Of a stretch of DNA of 64,000 nt, positions 48,857 through 57,521 are shown in pieces. How positions within the stretch are numbered: position 1 is the stretch's first letter; the number at the start of each line of letters is the position of its first letter. A program made the position numbers and the translations under genes. The stretch is taken from assembly GCA_029260395.1 (NCBI GenBank), contig JAJDDJ010000009.1:310001-374000 (forward strand). Reading direction: 5' to 3'. This DNA comes from Phycisphaerales bacterium (GTDB taxonomy: Bacteria > Planctomycetota > Phycisphaerae > Phycisphaerales > UBA1924). The notes under the pieces were generated by a model, which was given only the letters and a program-made list of their open reading frames with translations, made no database searches and was not told the origin of the DNA.

Positions 48857-49996
48857 ATGAGCGACCCCCGCATGAGTTCCTGCAAGCCCCGTTCGTTGGC
48901 GATGGGGCTCTTTGCATTGTCGCTGGTGGCAGCGTCGGCCAGCGCTCAGTCGCTTGAGCTGGTCGCCACGCAGCCGGTGGCGGACTTCGATGTGCCCACC
49001 ACACAGACGGTCGCCGTCCCGCTCGCGTTCGCCGGGGTGGCTCGGCCCGTGACCGGTGTCGGCATCAGCGGGTTGTACACGGGTGTCCGCCGGGACAACG
49101 AGGACGGGCTCGGGCCGTGGTCGCTGGATGTCGAGCTCAAGGCGATCGCGCCCGACGCCTCGATGCTGAGCTGGCACCCCATCGGCGGCGACGTGACCAT
49201 CGCGGACTACCCGCTGCAAGACGGTAAGCGCGGCCTGCCATCGGTCGACGCCAACGGCAACTGGTCGTTCGAATTCTCAAGCGACGCGCCCTCGAGCGTG
49301 TGGATCTACGGCCTGCGTGATGTCGAGCTGCACCTGCTGGCCGATGCGCCGACGATGGTGGACACGTTCGCGGCTACGCCGGATGCTGCCAAGAGCTGGA
49401 GCCGGCCGTTCTACATCGCGGGTACTTCGGGCCTGGGACCCGTGGCCTACCACCTGTTCGAGTTCACCGTGACCGTCAGCGGCGTGTACGAACTTGAGAG
49501 CGTGCTGAGCACAGCAGGCGACCATTTCACGTTCTTGTACCAGGCTGGCTTCGACGACTCGCAGCCCCTGACCAATCTGCTCGACTATGGTTTGGGCAAC
49601 GGCAACTCTCCGTTCAACGTGCCCCGGGGCACGTCTCGCATCGAGGCGCTGCTGCACGCGGGCACGACGTACCACTGGATCACCTCGCAGTGGTCGCGGT
49701 TCACCGCGATCGCGCCCTCGACAAACACCGTGACCGGGCCGGGCCTGCCCATCGAGCCGGGGCCGGTGTGCATCGGCGATGTCGCCGACGATTTCGGCAC
49801 GCTTAACGGCGGCGACGGCATGGTCAGCTTTGGTGATTTCTTGGCGTTGCTCGGGCTGATCGGGCCGTGCCCGGGCGGGCTGCCGATCTGCACCGGCGAC
49901 ATCGCGGACGACTTCGGCACCCTCAACGGTGGCGACGGAATGGTGAGCTTCGGCGATTTCCTCGCGCTGCTCGGCCTCATCGGGCCGTGCCCCTGA
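48857..49996 (+). CDS. Secreted protein with two GC-type dockerin-like units
   Basis: 379 residues with a signal peptide (SLAMGLFALSLVAASASAQ). A beta-rich body of about 280 residues has no family I recognise. The tail is the same pair of dockerin-like units, a variant with GTLNGGDGMV instead of GNLGGDGMV and a PGGLPIC linker. GAGAGGAAT precedes the ATG. It is the only double-dockerin gene outside the 18-26 kb island and lies among complex I and RAYT sequences. It is convergent with the lipoprotein gene at 50018. Confidence 0.8.
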   Translation: MSDPRMSSCKPRSLAMGLFALSLVAASASAQSLELVATQPVADFDVPTTQTVAVPLAFAGVARPVTGVGISGLYTGVRRDNEDGLGPWSLDVELKAIAPDASMLSWHPIGGDVTIADYPLQDGKRGLPSVDANGNWSFEFSSDAPSSVWIYGLRDVELHLLADAPTMVDTFAATPDAAKSWSRPFYIAGTSGLGPVAYHLFEFTVTVSGVYELESVLSTAGDHFTFLYQAGFDDSQPLTNLLDYGLGNGNSPFNVPRGTSRIEALLHAGTTYHWITSQWSRFTAIAPSTNTVTGPGLPIEPGPVCIGDVADDFGTLNGGDGMVSFGDFLALLGLIGPCPGGLPICTGDIADDFGTLNGGDGMVSFGDFLALLGLIGPCP

Positions 49997-50017
49997 CCGC
50001 GCCCTTGCGGAACAGGC

Positions 50018-50449
50018 CTATTCGTCGAGCGGGCTGTCGCTCGATGCGCCGAGCCGGAACGGGCTGGAGTGGTCCATCAGCCGCACGTTGAGCGCGCTAA
50101 AGCTCGGATCACCCTTGTGCTCGACGACGTACTGGCTGGTGCCCCGGCTCATGGTGACCCGCGTGGGCACGTTGCCACGGTCGCGGATGGTCTCGACTGA
50201 CAGCTTGACCGGATCGGTGAGCGGCACACTGGCCGGGCCGAGCACGACAATCGCCCCGGGCGGGATGGTCGCTGCGTCAAGCTCGATGGGGTCGTCCACC
50301 AGCCGGTCTTGCATCATGCGGGCCTGGAGCGTGAGAGATGTCGCGTTACGGACTTCCGCTGTGTAGGTAGCGTTGCAGCCGGTGAGGCCAGCGAGGCCGA
50401 CGAGGGCGGCCAGCACGAGGGATGCAGGGATCGATTTGTGAGTTGTCAT
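50018..50449 (-). CDS. Putative lipoprotein
   Basis: 143 residues. Signal and lipobox (ALVGLAGLTGC) are clear. The body has beta-style strands (TYTAEVRNATSLTLQARM, PPGAIVVLGPASVPLTD, TSQYVVEHKGDPSFSALN). ATG 50449 is preferred to the upstream 50518 because it starts the signal peptide. The lipobox predicts anchoring to a membrane. No family is recognised. Confidence 0.68.
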   Translation of the reverse strand: MTTHKSIPASLVLAALVGLAGLTGCNATYTAEVRNATSLTLQARMMQDRLVDDPIELDAATIPPGAIVVLGPASVPLTDPVKLSVETIRDRGNVPTRVTMSRGTSQYVVEHKGDPSFSALNVRLMDHSSPFRLGASSDSPLDE

Positions 50450-50516
50450 GCCCGAGTCTACGGGTTGGCAGCACGCCAGCCGTGAATTCACAACCTCGGC
50501 GCGGTAAGGTTGGTCC

Positions 50517-51323
50517 ATGCCCGATCAGCCCAATGCCGACCAGAAGCCAACGCCAGATCCCGTCCAGCAGACCCTGACCGCTTACCGCCTCGGCGATACG
50601 ACCGGCTGGTCGATCGAGCCCGCGGGCCGATCGCGCGAATGGATGGACCGCACGCCCCGAAAGGCCGCTTACTGGTGCCTGCCTATCACGATGGCAAACC
50701 AGGCGGGCTGGGTGGTCCGGCTGCCCTCGGCGGTCACCGCGACGTGGAACGGCAAAGACAGCCCCGATGCGGTCAAGCTCGACTTCCCCGGGAAGACCAA
50801 CCGGCTCAAGGGGCTGGTGGCAACAAACTTCGGTGCCGGAATCGTGAGCTTCGCGCTGCCCTGGGTTTTCAAGACTACCGACGGCACGGGTCTGTGGGTG
50901 CGCGGCGAACCCAACAGCCATACGCCGGACTGCGTGCCGCTGGAGGGAATCGTCGAGACGGACTGGTCGCCATTCCCGTTCACGATGAACTACCGGCTTG
51001 TCAAGCGCAACTCGACCGTGTACTTCCCCGAGGGCATGGCGCTGTGCCTGCTCGCGCCCGTCACGATGGACATGTTCGAGGCGACCCAGCCCAAGATGTT
51101 GAATGTGAGCGAAGATCAGGCGCTGGTTGAGGAACTCAAACGCCACGGCCAGAAACGCAAGATGCAGAGTGGGCAGATCAAGCCGACCGAGGACATGGTG
51201 GACTCGCAGGGCCGCACCAAGCCGGTGCTGGACTACCTGAAGGGCGAGAAGACCGACGGCGAGCAGGGCGGAGGCAAGCACCGCAAGGCGTTCGAGCTCA
51301 CGCCCTTTGAACCGGCGCGGTGA
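50517..51323 (+). CDS. DUF6065-like protein
   Basis: 268 residues, cytosolic by lack of a signal. The middle resembles the uncharacterised DUF6065 group: YWCLPITMANQAGWVV, KTTDGTGLWVRGEPN, ETDWSPFPFTMNYRLVK. A charged C-terminal segment (EELKRHGQKRKMQSGQIKP) follows. The family call rests on memory of these blocks. It is divergent from the lipoprotein gene and convergent with the PEP-CTERM gene. Confidence 0.75.
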   Translation: MPDQPNADQKPTPDPVQQTLTAYRLGDTTGWSIEPAGRSREWMDRTPRKAAYWCLPITMANQAGWVVRLPSAVTATWNGKDSPDAVKLDFPGKTNRLKGLVATNFGAGIVSFALPWVFKTTDGTGLWVRGEPNSHTPDCVPLEGIVETDWSPFPFTMNYRLVKRNSTVYFPEGMALCLLAPVTMDMFEATQPKMLNVSEDQALVEELKRHGQKRKMQSGQIKPTEDMVDSQGRTKPVLDYLKGEKTDGEQGGGKHRKAFELTPFEPAR

Positions 51324-51338
51324 ATCCGCACCGATCGC

Positions 51339-51911
51339 TCAGGACCGCCGACGCAGCGAAAGCATGCCACCCGCGACCAGCAGCAGAGCCGAGGGCGCGG
51401 GCACGGTCACAAAGTCCAGCGTGAACGTGTCCATGTCTTGGCTGGTCTCCTGCATCCACAGCGTGTAATCGCCCGCTGGCAGAAAGCCCGTAAAGCCCAT
51501 GGCGCCGCCAGCGCTGCCCATCGCCGGCAGGATGTCCGTGCCGACCTGCCCGCTGCCGAACAGCACATACCCCAGCAGCGCGGCCGGGTTGGGCACATCC
51601 GGGTCGAGCGTGAAGACGTTGCCGGTCTGGATTCCCATGAACGCGCGGTTGCCGAGCACGGAGTCGAACGTTGTCACGTTCACCGCGGCCAGCTCCATGC
51701 CCGCGCCAACCGTGAACGTGAGGAAGTCCCGGTCGCCGTCCACCACGGACGCCGACAGCGTGTTGGAACCTAGAGCGAGCACGCCGCCCTGGGTCGGGTT
51801 GAACCGGTCGCCGGAAATATCCCCGCTCACGCCCTCGTCATAGAGCACGTCGGCGGAGGCGAACGGAACAGCGACGAGCATCGCCAGCACGAAAGCGGAA
51901 CGAATCTTCAT
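51339..51911 (-). CDS. PEP-CTERM protein
   Basis: 190 residues with a signal peptide (MKIRSAFVLAMLVAVPFASA) and a sorting signal VPAPSALLLVAGGMLSLRRRS at the end. The body (DISGDRFNPTQGGVLALGSN, DRDFLTFTVGAGMELAAVNV, FLPAGDYTLWMQET) is beta-sandwich-like, similar in style to pre-peptidase or bacterial PPC domains. ATG 51911 fits the signal. It is the third such protein in the window, after 17118 and 25968. Confidence 0.82.
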   Translation of the reverse strand: MKIRSAFVLAMLVAVPFASADVLYDEGVSGDISGDRFNPTQGGVLALGSNTLSASVVDGDRDFLTFTVGAGMELAAVNVTTFDSVLGNRAFMGIQTGNVFTLDPDVPNPAALLGYVLFGSGQVGTDILPAMGSAGGAMGFTGFLPAGDYTLWMQETSQDMDTFTLDFVTVPAPSALLLVAGGMLSLRRRS

Positions 51912-52205
51912 TGGGGGCTCTCTCTTGGGTCTCATAACCAGCGCACACAGATACCGGGCGTACCGGCCTCAAGGTACCTCACGGACGGACTCTGGCCCAG
52001 CAAACGGGTCGCAGAGTTTGGGTCCCCGGCCGCGCCGCCCATGGGGCTTTGGTGGGGCTCGGTTACACTGCCGCGCAAGGAGCCCACATGCTGTGCGTTG
52101 GGAGGATGCGAAGGTAGTGCTAGAGAGCGAAGCACAGTTGCCGGCAGAAAGAATCCCGTGCTCGGGCCAGTGGCTGCGAGTAAGCAACGCAAGGTGAGTG
52201 ACCGC

Positions 52206-52741
52206 ATGCGAGAATGTGGACACGATTCGAGCCCGGGGCGGGAGCCCCGGGTGCCTCGGGCTCCAGCGCAGTGGAGCGGGCCGGCGATCGCGTACCTTCT
52301 GACGTGGACGACCTACGGCACATGGCTCCCCGGTGACTCGCGGGGTTCGGTCGGTGAGCAAGGCAAGCCGGGCCACCCGATTGATTCACCAGACGTCCAG
52401 CGCGTGGAGCTGGCTCGCGAGCGCATGGTGTGCCCCGCGTTCATCCTCAGCAATGAGCAACGAGCCATCGTCCAAGCGGTCGTACGTGAGCACACGGCAT
52501 TCCGTGGCTGGACACTCCACGCGGTCAACACCCGGACCAATCACGTTCATGTCGTACTGAGCGCGAACGCCAAGCCAGAGGACGCGATGGGCAAGCTCAA
52601 GTCGCGCGTGTCGCGTGTTCTTCATGAGACCGGTGTGAGCCCCAATCGCAGCGCATCTGGACGGTCCACGGAAGCACGCGGTACATCGACACGGCCGAGT
52701 CACTGAAACGGGCCATCGAGTATGTGCTTTACGAGCAATGA
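52206..52741 (+). pseudogene. REP-associated (RAYT-like) transposase, frameshifted
   Basis: The frame contains YLLTWTTYGTWLPGD and the HUH motif HVHVVLS in NTRTNHVHVVLSA, typical of Y1/REP-associated transposases. In the annotated frame translation runs to 52706 and ends in nonsense (RSTEARGTSTRPSH). Shifting by one base at about 52641-52650 restores a family-like tail in the other frame, QRIWTVHGSTRYIDTAESL to IEYVLYEQ, ending at TGA 52739-52741. So one base is missing in or near the CCCC run at 52640-52643, either a real mutation or a sequence error. The only Tyr residues after the HUH motif lie in the shifted tail. Start is uncertain (ATG 52206, GTG 52251 or upstream 52041). Confidence 0.8.
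52226..52252 (+). repeat. REP-like palindrome, left of RAYT
   Basis: CCCGGGGC (52232-52239), loop GGGA, GCCCCGGG (52244-52251) is a perfect 8-bp hairpin inside a 27-base unit starting TTCGAG. The reverse complement of 52753-52779 matches it at 25 of 27 positions. It overlaps the 5' part of the transposase frame. Confidence 0.85.
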
Positions 52742-52752
52742 ACGAGTGTCCG

Positions 52753-52779
52753 ACCCCGGGCTCCCGCCCGGGGCTCGAA
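52753..52779 (-). repeat. REP-like palindrome, right of RAYT
   Basis: CCCCGGGC (52754-52761), loop TCCC, GCCCGGGG (52766-52773) is also a perfect 8-bp hairpin. It is the inverted copy of 52226-52252; the two mismatches pair with each other in the stem, so pairing is kept. Confidence 0.85.
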
Positions 52780-52860
52780 GGGGCATCGTCAATGCCGGCA
52801 TTCGGTCACGGATCACCGCATCATTCGAGCGTGCGGCGTGAGCCCGGGACAGGACGATGA

Positions 52861-54150
52861 CTACCGATCCAGCTCAGCCGCCACAACGTTGAGACTGCCG
52901 AGTATCGCCACCACGTCCGCGAGCATGTGGCCCTCGGTCAGCCGCGCCATCGTCGAGTAGTTGATGAAGCTCGGCGGACGGGTGCGCACGCGCCACGGGC
53001 GGGGGCTGCCATCGCTGACGATAAAGTACCCAAGCTCGCCGTTGGCGGTCTCGTTGCAGCCGTAGGCCTCGGCGATCGGGGGCGTCCAGCCGCGGTTGCT
53101 CATGATGAGCTCGAAGTGCTGAATGAGACCCTCGATGGAGCCGTAGACCTCGTTCTTGGAGGGCTTGACCATCTTGCCGTCGGCGAAGGTATCGATCGGC
53201 CCGCCGGGGATGTTGTCGATGAGCTGGTCGATGATGCGCACAGATTGGCGGACTTCCTCAGCACGCACCAGGAAGCGTGAGTACACGTCGCCCTCGCTGG
53301 CGAGGGGAACAGCGAACTTGACCGCCTCGGCGCCCTGGCCGTCCCAGTTGTTGGCGTAGCACAGGTAGGGCTCGTCCTTGCGCAGGTCGCGGCGAACACC
53401 CGAGGCACGCGCGAGCGGCCCGGTCAGCGAGCAGGCGATGGCGTCGTCGTGGCTGATGACGCCGATGCCGCGCGTGCGCTCGATGAAGATGCGGTTGCGT
53501 TCGAGCAGGCCGGTGAGGTCCTTGAGCGCGACCGACAGGTCCTCGTGCAGGAAGTTCTTGACCATCCGCTTGAAAGTTTCTTCGTCGGGCAGGTCGCGCA
53601 TCGCGCCGCCCACGCGGGTCCAGTCGGGGTGGTATCGCTGGCCGGCGATGTAGTCGCAGATGTCGTAGATCTTCTCGCGCGGGTTGAAGCCGTAAAGAAA
53701 GCCGGTGAACGCCCCGAGGTCGAGGGCCGCAGCGCCCAGGCACAGCAGGTGGTCCTGAATGCGGCCAAGCTCGGCCATGATCGTGCGGAGCACCTTGCAG
53801 CGGGGCGTGAGGTCGATATCGAACAGCGTCTCGACGGCGTGGTGCCAGCAGATGTCGTTGGAGATCGGGCTCAGGTAGTTCATGCGTGACACGATGGTCA
53901 CGTACTGGTTGTAGTCGAGGTGCTCGCCGAGCTTCTCAAAGCCCGAGTGCAGGTAGCCGATGTGCGGCGTGCAGCGGGCGATGCGCTCGCCGTCGAGCTC
54001 GAGCACCAGCCGCAGCGTGGTGTGGGTGGCGGGGTGCTGGGGGCCGAAGTTGAGGACCCAGCGGTCTCCGGTATCGACGTGCTCGGAGAGGTACTTGGTG
54101 GTCTCGATCGAGACGTCGTATCCCTCGTCAGGCTTGAGCGTGTAGGGCAT
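52861..54150 (-). CDS. nuoD: NADH-quinone oxidoreductase subunit D
   Basis: 429 residues. The 49-kDa-type subunit forming the quinone pocket of complex I. NFGPQHPATHTTLRLVLELDGE, CTPHIGYLHSGFEKLGE, QRYHPDWTRVGGAMRDL and the C-terminal ADVVAILGSLNVVAAELDR end (family ending VDR-like) are diagnostic. ATG 54150 starts MPYTLKPDEG with GGAGA upstream; the frame is open to 54177. nuoE is 4 kb away, and no nuoC, B or F is adjacent. Confidence 0.95.
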   Translation of the reverse strand: MPYTLKPDEGYDVSIETTKYLSEHVDTGDRWVLNFGPQHPATHTTLRLVLELDGERIARCTPHIGYLHSGFEKLGEHLDYNQYVTIVSRMNYLSPISNDICWHHAVETLFDIDLTPRCKVLRTIMAELGRIQDHLLCLGAAALDLGAFTGFLYGFNPREKIYDICDYIAGQRYHPDWTRVGGAMRDLPDEETFKRMVKNFLHEDLSVALKDLTGLLERNRIFIERTRGIGVISHDDAIACSLTGPLARASGVRRDLRKDEPYLCYANNWDGQGAEAVKFAVPLASEGDVYSRFLVRAEEVRQSVRIIDQLIDNIPGGPIDTFADGKMVKPSKNEVYGSIEGLIQHFELIMSNRGWTPPIAEAYGCNETANGELGYFIVSDGSPRPWRVRTRPPSFINYSTMARLTEGHMLADVVAILGSLNVVAAELDR

Positions 54151-54274
54151 CGGCAGGGGTCTCCAAAGGGCCAGCAAGCAGCCCCGGCTGGGCTCTGGGG
54201 GGAGTCTAGGGGCCCGCCATCAACCACGGCACACCAGCCCCGCCAGAGGGCCTGCCGCCCCAGGGGAACTCGAG

Positions 54275-55846
54275 TCAGTCCCGATATCGGCGCAGGTCCT
54301 GAACGAGCATGTCCCCATGCGCGAATCCGTACGGCTCCAAGGTGCCATTGTGAAGCTCGACCGTCCGATCTGACAGATTCGCCGCGCACCACATCACACC
54401 TGTTTCCTGATCGCCTCTCCAGAAGTAGAGGAGCGCTGGGTCTTCCTGGGGCATCACCTTGATCACATCACTCCTCAGTGCAGGCTCAGTCTGCCGCAAC
54501 TGAATCAGCTTCCGGTAGTGCGCACCGAGGCCGCGCTTTGCATGGGCGACGGGCACGCTGACCTGAGCCGGGTCGTCGTTGACCGCGCGCCAGGGCTCGC
54601 CCGTCGTGAAGCCCGCGTTGGGCTCGGTGTCGCTCCAGGGCATCGGCGTGCGGATGTCCGGGTCGGGCTTGTCCCCGGTCATGCCCAGCTCTTCGCCGTA
54701 GTAGATAAACGGCGTGCCGGGCAGCGTCATCTGGATCGCCGCAGCAAGCTTGGCCTTGCGCACGTCGCCGCCCAGCCGAGTCAACACCCGCGTCTGGTCG
54801 TGGTTGGAGAGAAACGTCGAGTAGATGTGCCCGCCCATTGGGCCCGATGCGTCGTAGGTTTCCGCGAGCTTGGCGATGTGCGCCGCCAGCTCGGTCGCAT
54901 CGCCCGAGTTGAGCGCATCGATGAGCTTGAAGCTCAGATCAAACTCGAATGCGGAGTCCACAGCGCCGGCCTTGATGTAGCTCTGAACCACCTCCGCGTT
55001 GTCCCAGACCTCGCCGATGATGAACGCGTCCGGGTTCACCGCGTGGGCATGCTCACGGAAGTCGCTGAGCCACTTGAGCGTCTCGGGCGTGGAGTCGAGG
55101 CCATCGGGGAAGTTCTCGACCATGAACTTGATGGCATCCAGCCGGAAACCGTCGGCCTTGAGGTCGGTCAGCCAGTACCCGGCGGCGCTGTGCAGGTCGC
55201 GTGTGTTGCGCCCGTCGCGGAGGTTGAGGTCGGGCATGGTGTGGCTGAACACGCCGTAGTAGCTCTGGCCGCTCTGCCCACGGGCGTTGTCGTGCCACAC
55301 GTTCTGGCCCCACGGCCCGCGCGATGTGGGCCTGGGGTCGCGGAAAATGTACCGGCCGCGATCGGCGCTCTCGGGCTGCACCGCCGACTTGAACCACGGG
55401 TGCTTCCACGAGGAGTGGTTCATGACCCAGTCGGTGATCACGCGGATGCCGCGCTTGTGGCACTCGTCCATCAGCTCGATGAACAGTTCGTTGGTGCCGA
55501 GTTCGCTATCGACCTTGCGGTAGTCCTCGATGTCGTAGCCGTGGTACGTCTCGCTCTCGCAGATCGGCATGAGCCACAGAGCCGTGGTGCCCAGGTCGTC
55601 CGTGGTCGCGGGGTCACCATCGTTGAGGTAGTCGAGCCGATCGATCAGGCCTTGCAGGTCGCCCTTGCCGTCGCCCGCGAAGGGTCCGTGCGTGGCGTCC
55701 TGAAATGAGCGCACAAAGACCTGATAGAAAACCGCATCGCGCCACCAGGGGCGGTCATCGGCCGGGTTCGGTTCCGGCTGCGATGAAGCAGCGGGAGCCA
55801 AGATCAGAACAGACAGCGTGGCGAGTAGCGTGCATCGAATCGTCAT
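54275..55846 (-). CDS. Secreted alpha-amylase family protein (GH13)
   Basis: 523 residues with a signal peptide (LLATLSVLILAPAASSQ). The GH13 barrel has YQVFVRSFQDATHGP, GYDIEDYRKVDSELG, VITDWVMNHSS, GFRLDAIKF (nucleophile Asp237), IIGEVWDN (acid/base Glu279) and LSNHDQTRV (Asp350). It should hydrolyse alpha-glucan or related alpha-glucosides outside the cytoplasm. The frame is open to 56266, but ATG 55846 gives the signal peptide. No carbohydrate-binding domain or dockerin unit is attached. It lies between nuoD and surE on the same strand. Confidence 0.9.
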   Translation of the reverse strand: MTIRCTLLATLSVLILAPAASSQPEPNPADDRPWWRDAVFYQVFVRSFQDATHGPFAGDGKGDLQGLIDRLDYLNDGDPATTDDLGTTALWLMPICESETYHGYDIEDYRKVDSELGTNELFIELMDECHKRGIRVITDWVMNHSSWKHPWFKSAVQPESADRGRYIFRDPRPTSRGPWGQNVWHDNARGQSGQSYYGVFSHTMPDLNLRDGRNTRDLHSAAGYWLTDLKADGFRLDAIKFMVENFPDGLDSTPETLKWLSDFREHAHAVNPDAFIIGEVWDNAEVVQSYIKAGAVDSAFEFDLSFKLIDALNSGDATELAAHIAKLAETYDASGPMGGHIYSTFLSNHDQTRVLTRLGGDVRKAKLAAAIQMTLPGTPFIYYGEELGMTGDKPDPDIRTPMPWSDTEPNAGFTTGEPWRAVNDDPAQVSVPVAHAKRGLGAHYRKLIQLRQTEPALRSDVIKVMPQEDPALLYFWRGDQETGVMWCAANLSDRTVELHNGTLEPYGFAHGDMLVQDLRRYRD

Positions 55847-55869
55847 GCTCGCAGCGTATCGCCGATCGT

Positions 55870-56811
55870 TCAGGACTCGTCGAGCTTCTCGGCGAATTTG
55901 CCCAGCACGCTGTGGCGGGTCAGGTCGTACCACAGCGGGGTGACCGTGATGCACCGGCGCTCGATCAGCTCCGCGACGTCCGTGCCGTCGTCGGTCGCGT
56001 GGAAGTCCAGCCCGTGGCCCGAGGGCCAGTAGTAGGTATCGCCCGCGGGGCTCTGCCTGCGTTCGTAGCTGTCCACGAGCCCGTGGATATTCATGGGGCA
56101 CACGCGGATGGGCAGCGGGCCGTCCGAGGCAATCGGCGCTTTGCTGGTCTCGGCAACGCCTCGCAGCAGGCCCAGATCTTCGAGCGTCTGGCCGCTGGCG
56201 TCGTCGGCCTGCTCGCACCGAGGGATGTTGACGTTCACGCAGCTGTGCGCGCTCAGCAGTTCGCACTCGAGGATGCGCTCGATCGTGCGCACGGCGTGGG
56301 CCGCGCCCGCGTCAAAGTCCGGCCGGTGCGTGCCGAGGTGCTGGCTGGTCGCGATGGCGGGGATGCCCAGAAAGGCCCCCTCGATGGCCGCCGCGACCGT
56401 TCCCGAGTAGATGACGTTGATGCCGCAGTTCGCGCCGGCGTTCATGCCGCTGATGACGAGGTCGGGCCGGCTCCCCTCGCCGAAGCGTTCGGGCCAGATC
56501 GCTGACAGGGCGGTCTTCACGCAGTCCGCGGGCCGCCCGTCAACCGCCACGCCTTCGAACGTGCCAAGCCCCGGCTGGTCGTGGTCGAACTTCACGTTTC
56601 GGGTCATCAGCGGCTCGTTGAACGTCACGCCGTGGCTGGTGGCGCTCTGCACCGTCGCGGGCGCGACGACGAAGATCTCCGCGCCCGCGAGCGGGCCCTG
56701 GCTTGAGGCGATGGCCTGCATCAGGGCTTTGTGAAGGGCCACGATGCCCGGAGCACGGATGCCGTCGTCGTTGGTGAGGAGTATGCGCACGCCAGAGGCT
56801 AGGTGCTGCAT
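55870..56811 (-). CDS. surE: 5'/3'-nucleotidase SurE
   Basis: 313 residues, slightly longer than the usual about 250. It is a metal-dependent nucleoside monophosphatase. Seen are ILLTNDDGIRAPG (metal Asp pair), FVVAPATVQSATSHGVT, VDGRPADCVKTAL and VISGMNAGANCGINVIYSG (Asn ligand). The start at ATG 56811 may be a few codons too far upstream (VRILLTNDDG is the core start). Neighbours are the amylase and a divergent SRPBCC protein. Confidence 0.92.
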   Translation of the reverse strand: MQHLASGVRILLTNDDGIRAPGIVALHKALMQAIASSQGPLAGAEIFVVAPATVQSATSHGVTFNEPLMTRNVKFDHDQPGLGTFEGVAVDGRPADCVKTALSAIWPERFGEGSRPDLVISGMNAGANCGINVIYSGTVAAAIEGAFLGIPAIATSQHLGTHRPDFDAGAAHAVRTIERILECELLSAHSCVNVNIPRCEQADDASGQTLEDLGLLRGVAETSKAPIASDGPLPIRVCPMNIHGLVDSYERRQSPAGDTYYWPSGHGLDFHATDDGTDVAELIERRCITVTPLWYDLTRHSVLGKFAEKLDES

Positions 56812-56843
56812 CCAGCCCGGGCGGCGGGGCGAACCATGAGCCC

Positions 56844-57356
56844 ATGGCTACTCCTGCCGCAACCGACCAGCCCGGCCTGCCCGCCCAGGAAGGGGTGAGC
56901 ATCAAGGCCTCGGGCGACGGCTACCTGCTGACGACCGCCACGGTGGTCGATCGGCCGCTGGACGAGGTCTTCGCGTTCTTTGCCGATGCGGGCAACCTTC
57001 AGCGGCTCACCCCGCCGAACCTGAGCTTTACGATCCTCACGCCCCAGCCCATCGAGATGCGCGAGGGCGCGCTGATCGACTACCGCATCCGCGTCCACGG
57101 CGTGCCGATCAAGTGGAAGACCGAGATCACGGCGTGGGAGCCGGGCAAGCGGTTCATCGATGAGCAGCGGAGGGGCCCCTACCTGCGGTGGATCCACGAG
57201 CACACGTTCGAGCAGACCCGGGCCGGCGTGCTGGTCGCCGACCGCGTGGACTACAAGCCCCCGGTGCGCTGGCTCAGCCACCCGCTGCTGATCAAACGCG
57301 ACCTGACCAAGATCTTCACCTACCGGCGACAGGCGCTGCGGGAGTGTCTGGGCTAG
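56844..57356 (+). CDS. SRPBCC (START-like) family protein
   Basis: 170 residues with the START/Bet v1-like fold: TTATVVDRPLDEVFAFFADA, NLQRLTPPNLSFTIL, IDYRIRVHGVPIKWKTEITAW and a C-terminal helix FTYRRQALRECL. Such proteins bind hydrophobic ligands, often as polyketide or coenzyme-type regulators; ligand here is unknown. No signal peptide. Located 165 bases before the CBS gene. Confidence 0.83.
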   Translation: MATPAATDQPGLPAQEGVSIKASGDGYLLTTATVVDRPLDEVFAFFADAGNLQRLTPPNLSFTILTPQPIEMREGALIDYRIRVHGVPIKWKTEITAWEPGKRFIDEQRRGPYLRWIHEHTFEQTRAGVLVADRVDYKPPVRWLSHPLLIKRDLTKIFTYRRQALRECLG

Positions 57357-57521
57357 TGATGCCATCTGAATGCGTTGAGGCACCCGCGCGGAGCGCTGAG
57401 AACCAAACGCACGGTGATGTCGCCAAACGGCGGTGCAATGACGTTCTGGGCAGGTCGGGAGCGTCGGGTGCAGGAGGGATAAACTTGCTCTTCCTAGCAC
57501 CTTCAGCCGCCGGAGCCACCC

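Noticed and set aside
52640-52650. Programmed frameshift in the RAYT gene
   Set aside because: The CCCC run does not fit a canonical X XXY YYZ slippery site in the reading frame and no downstream structure was identified; a lost base is simpler.
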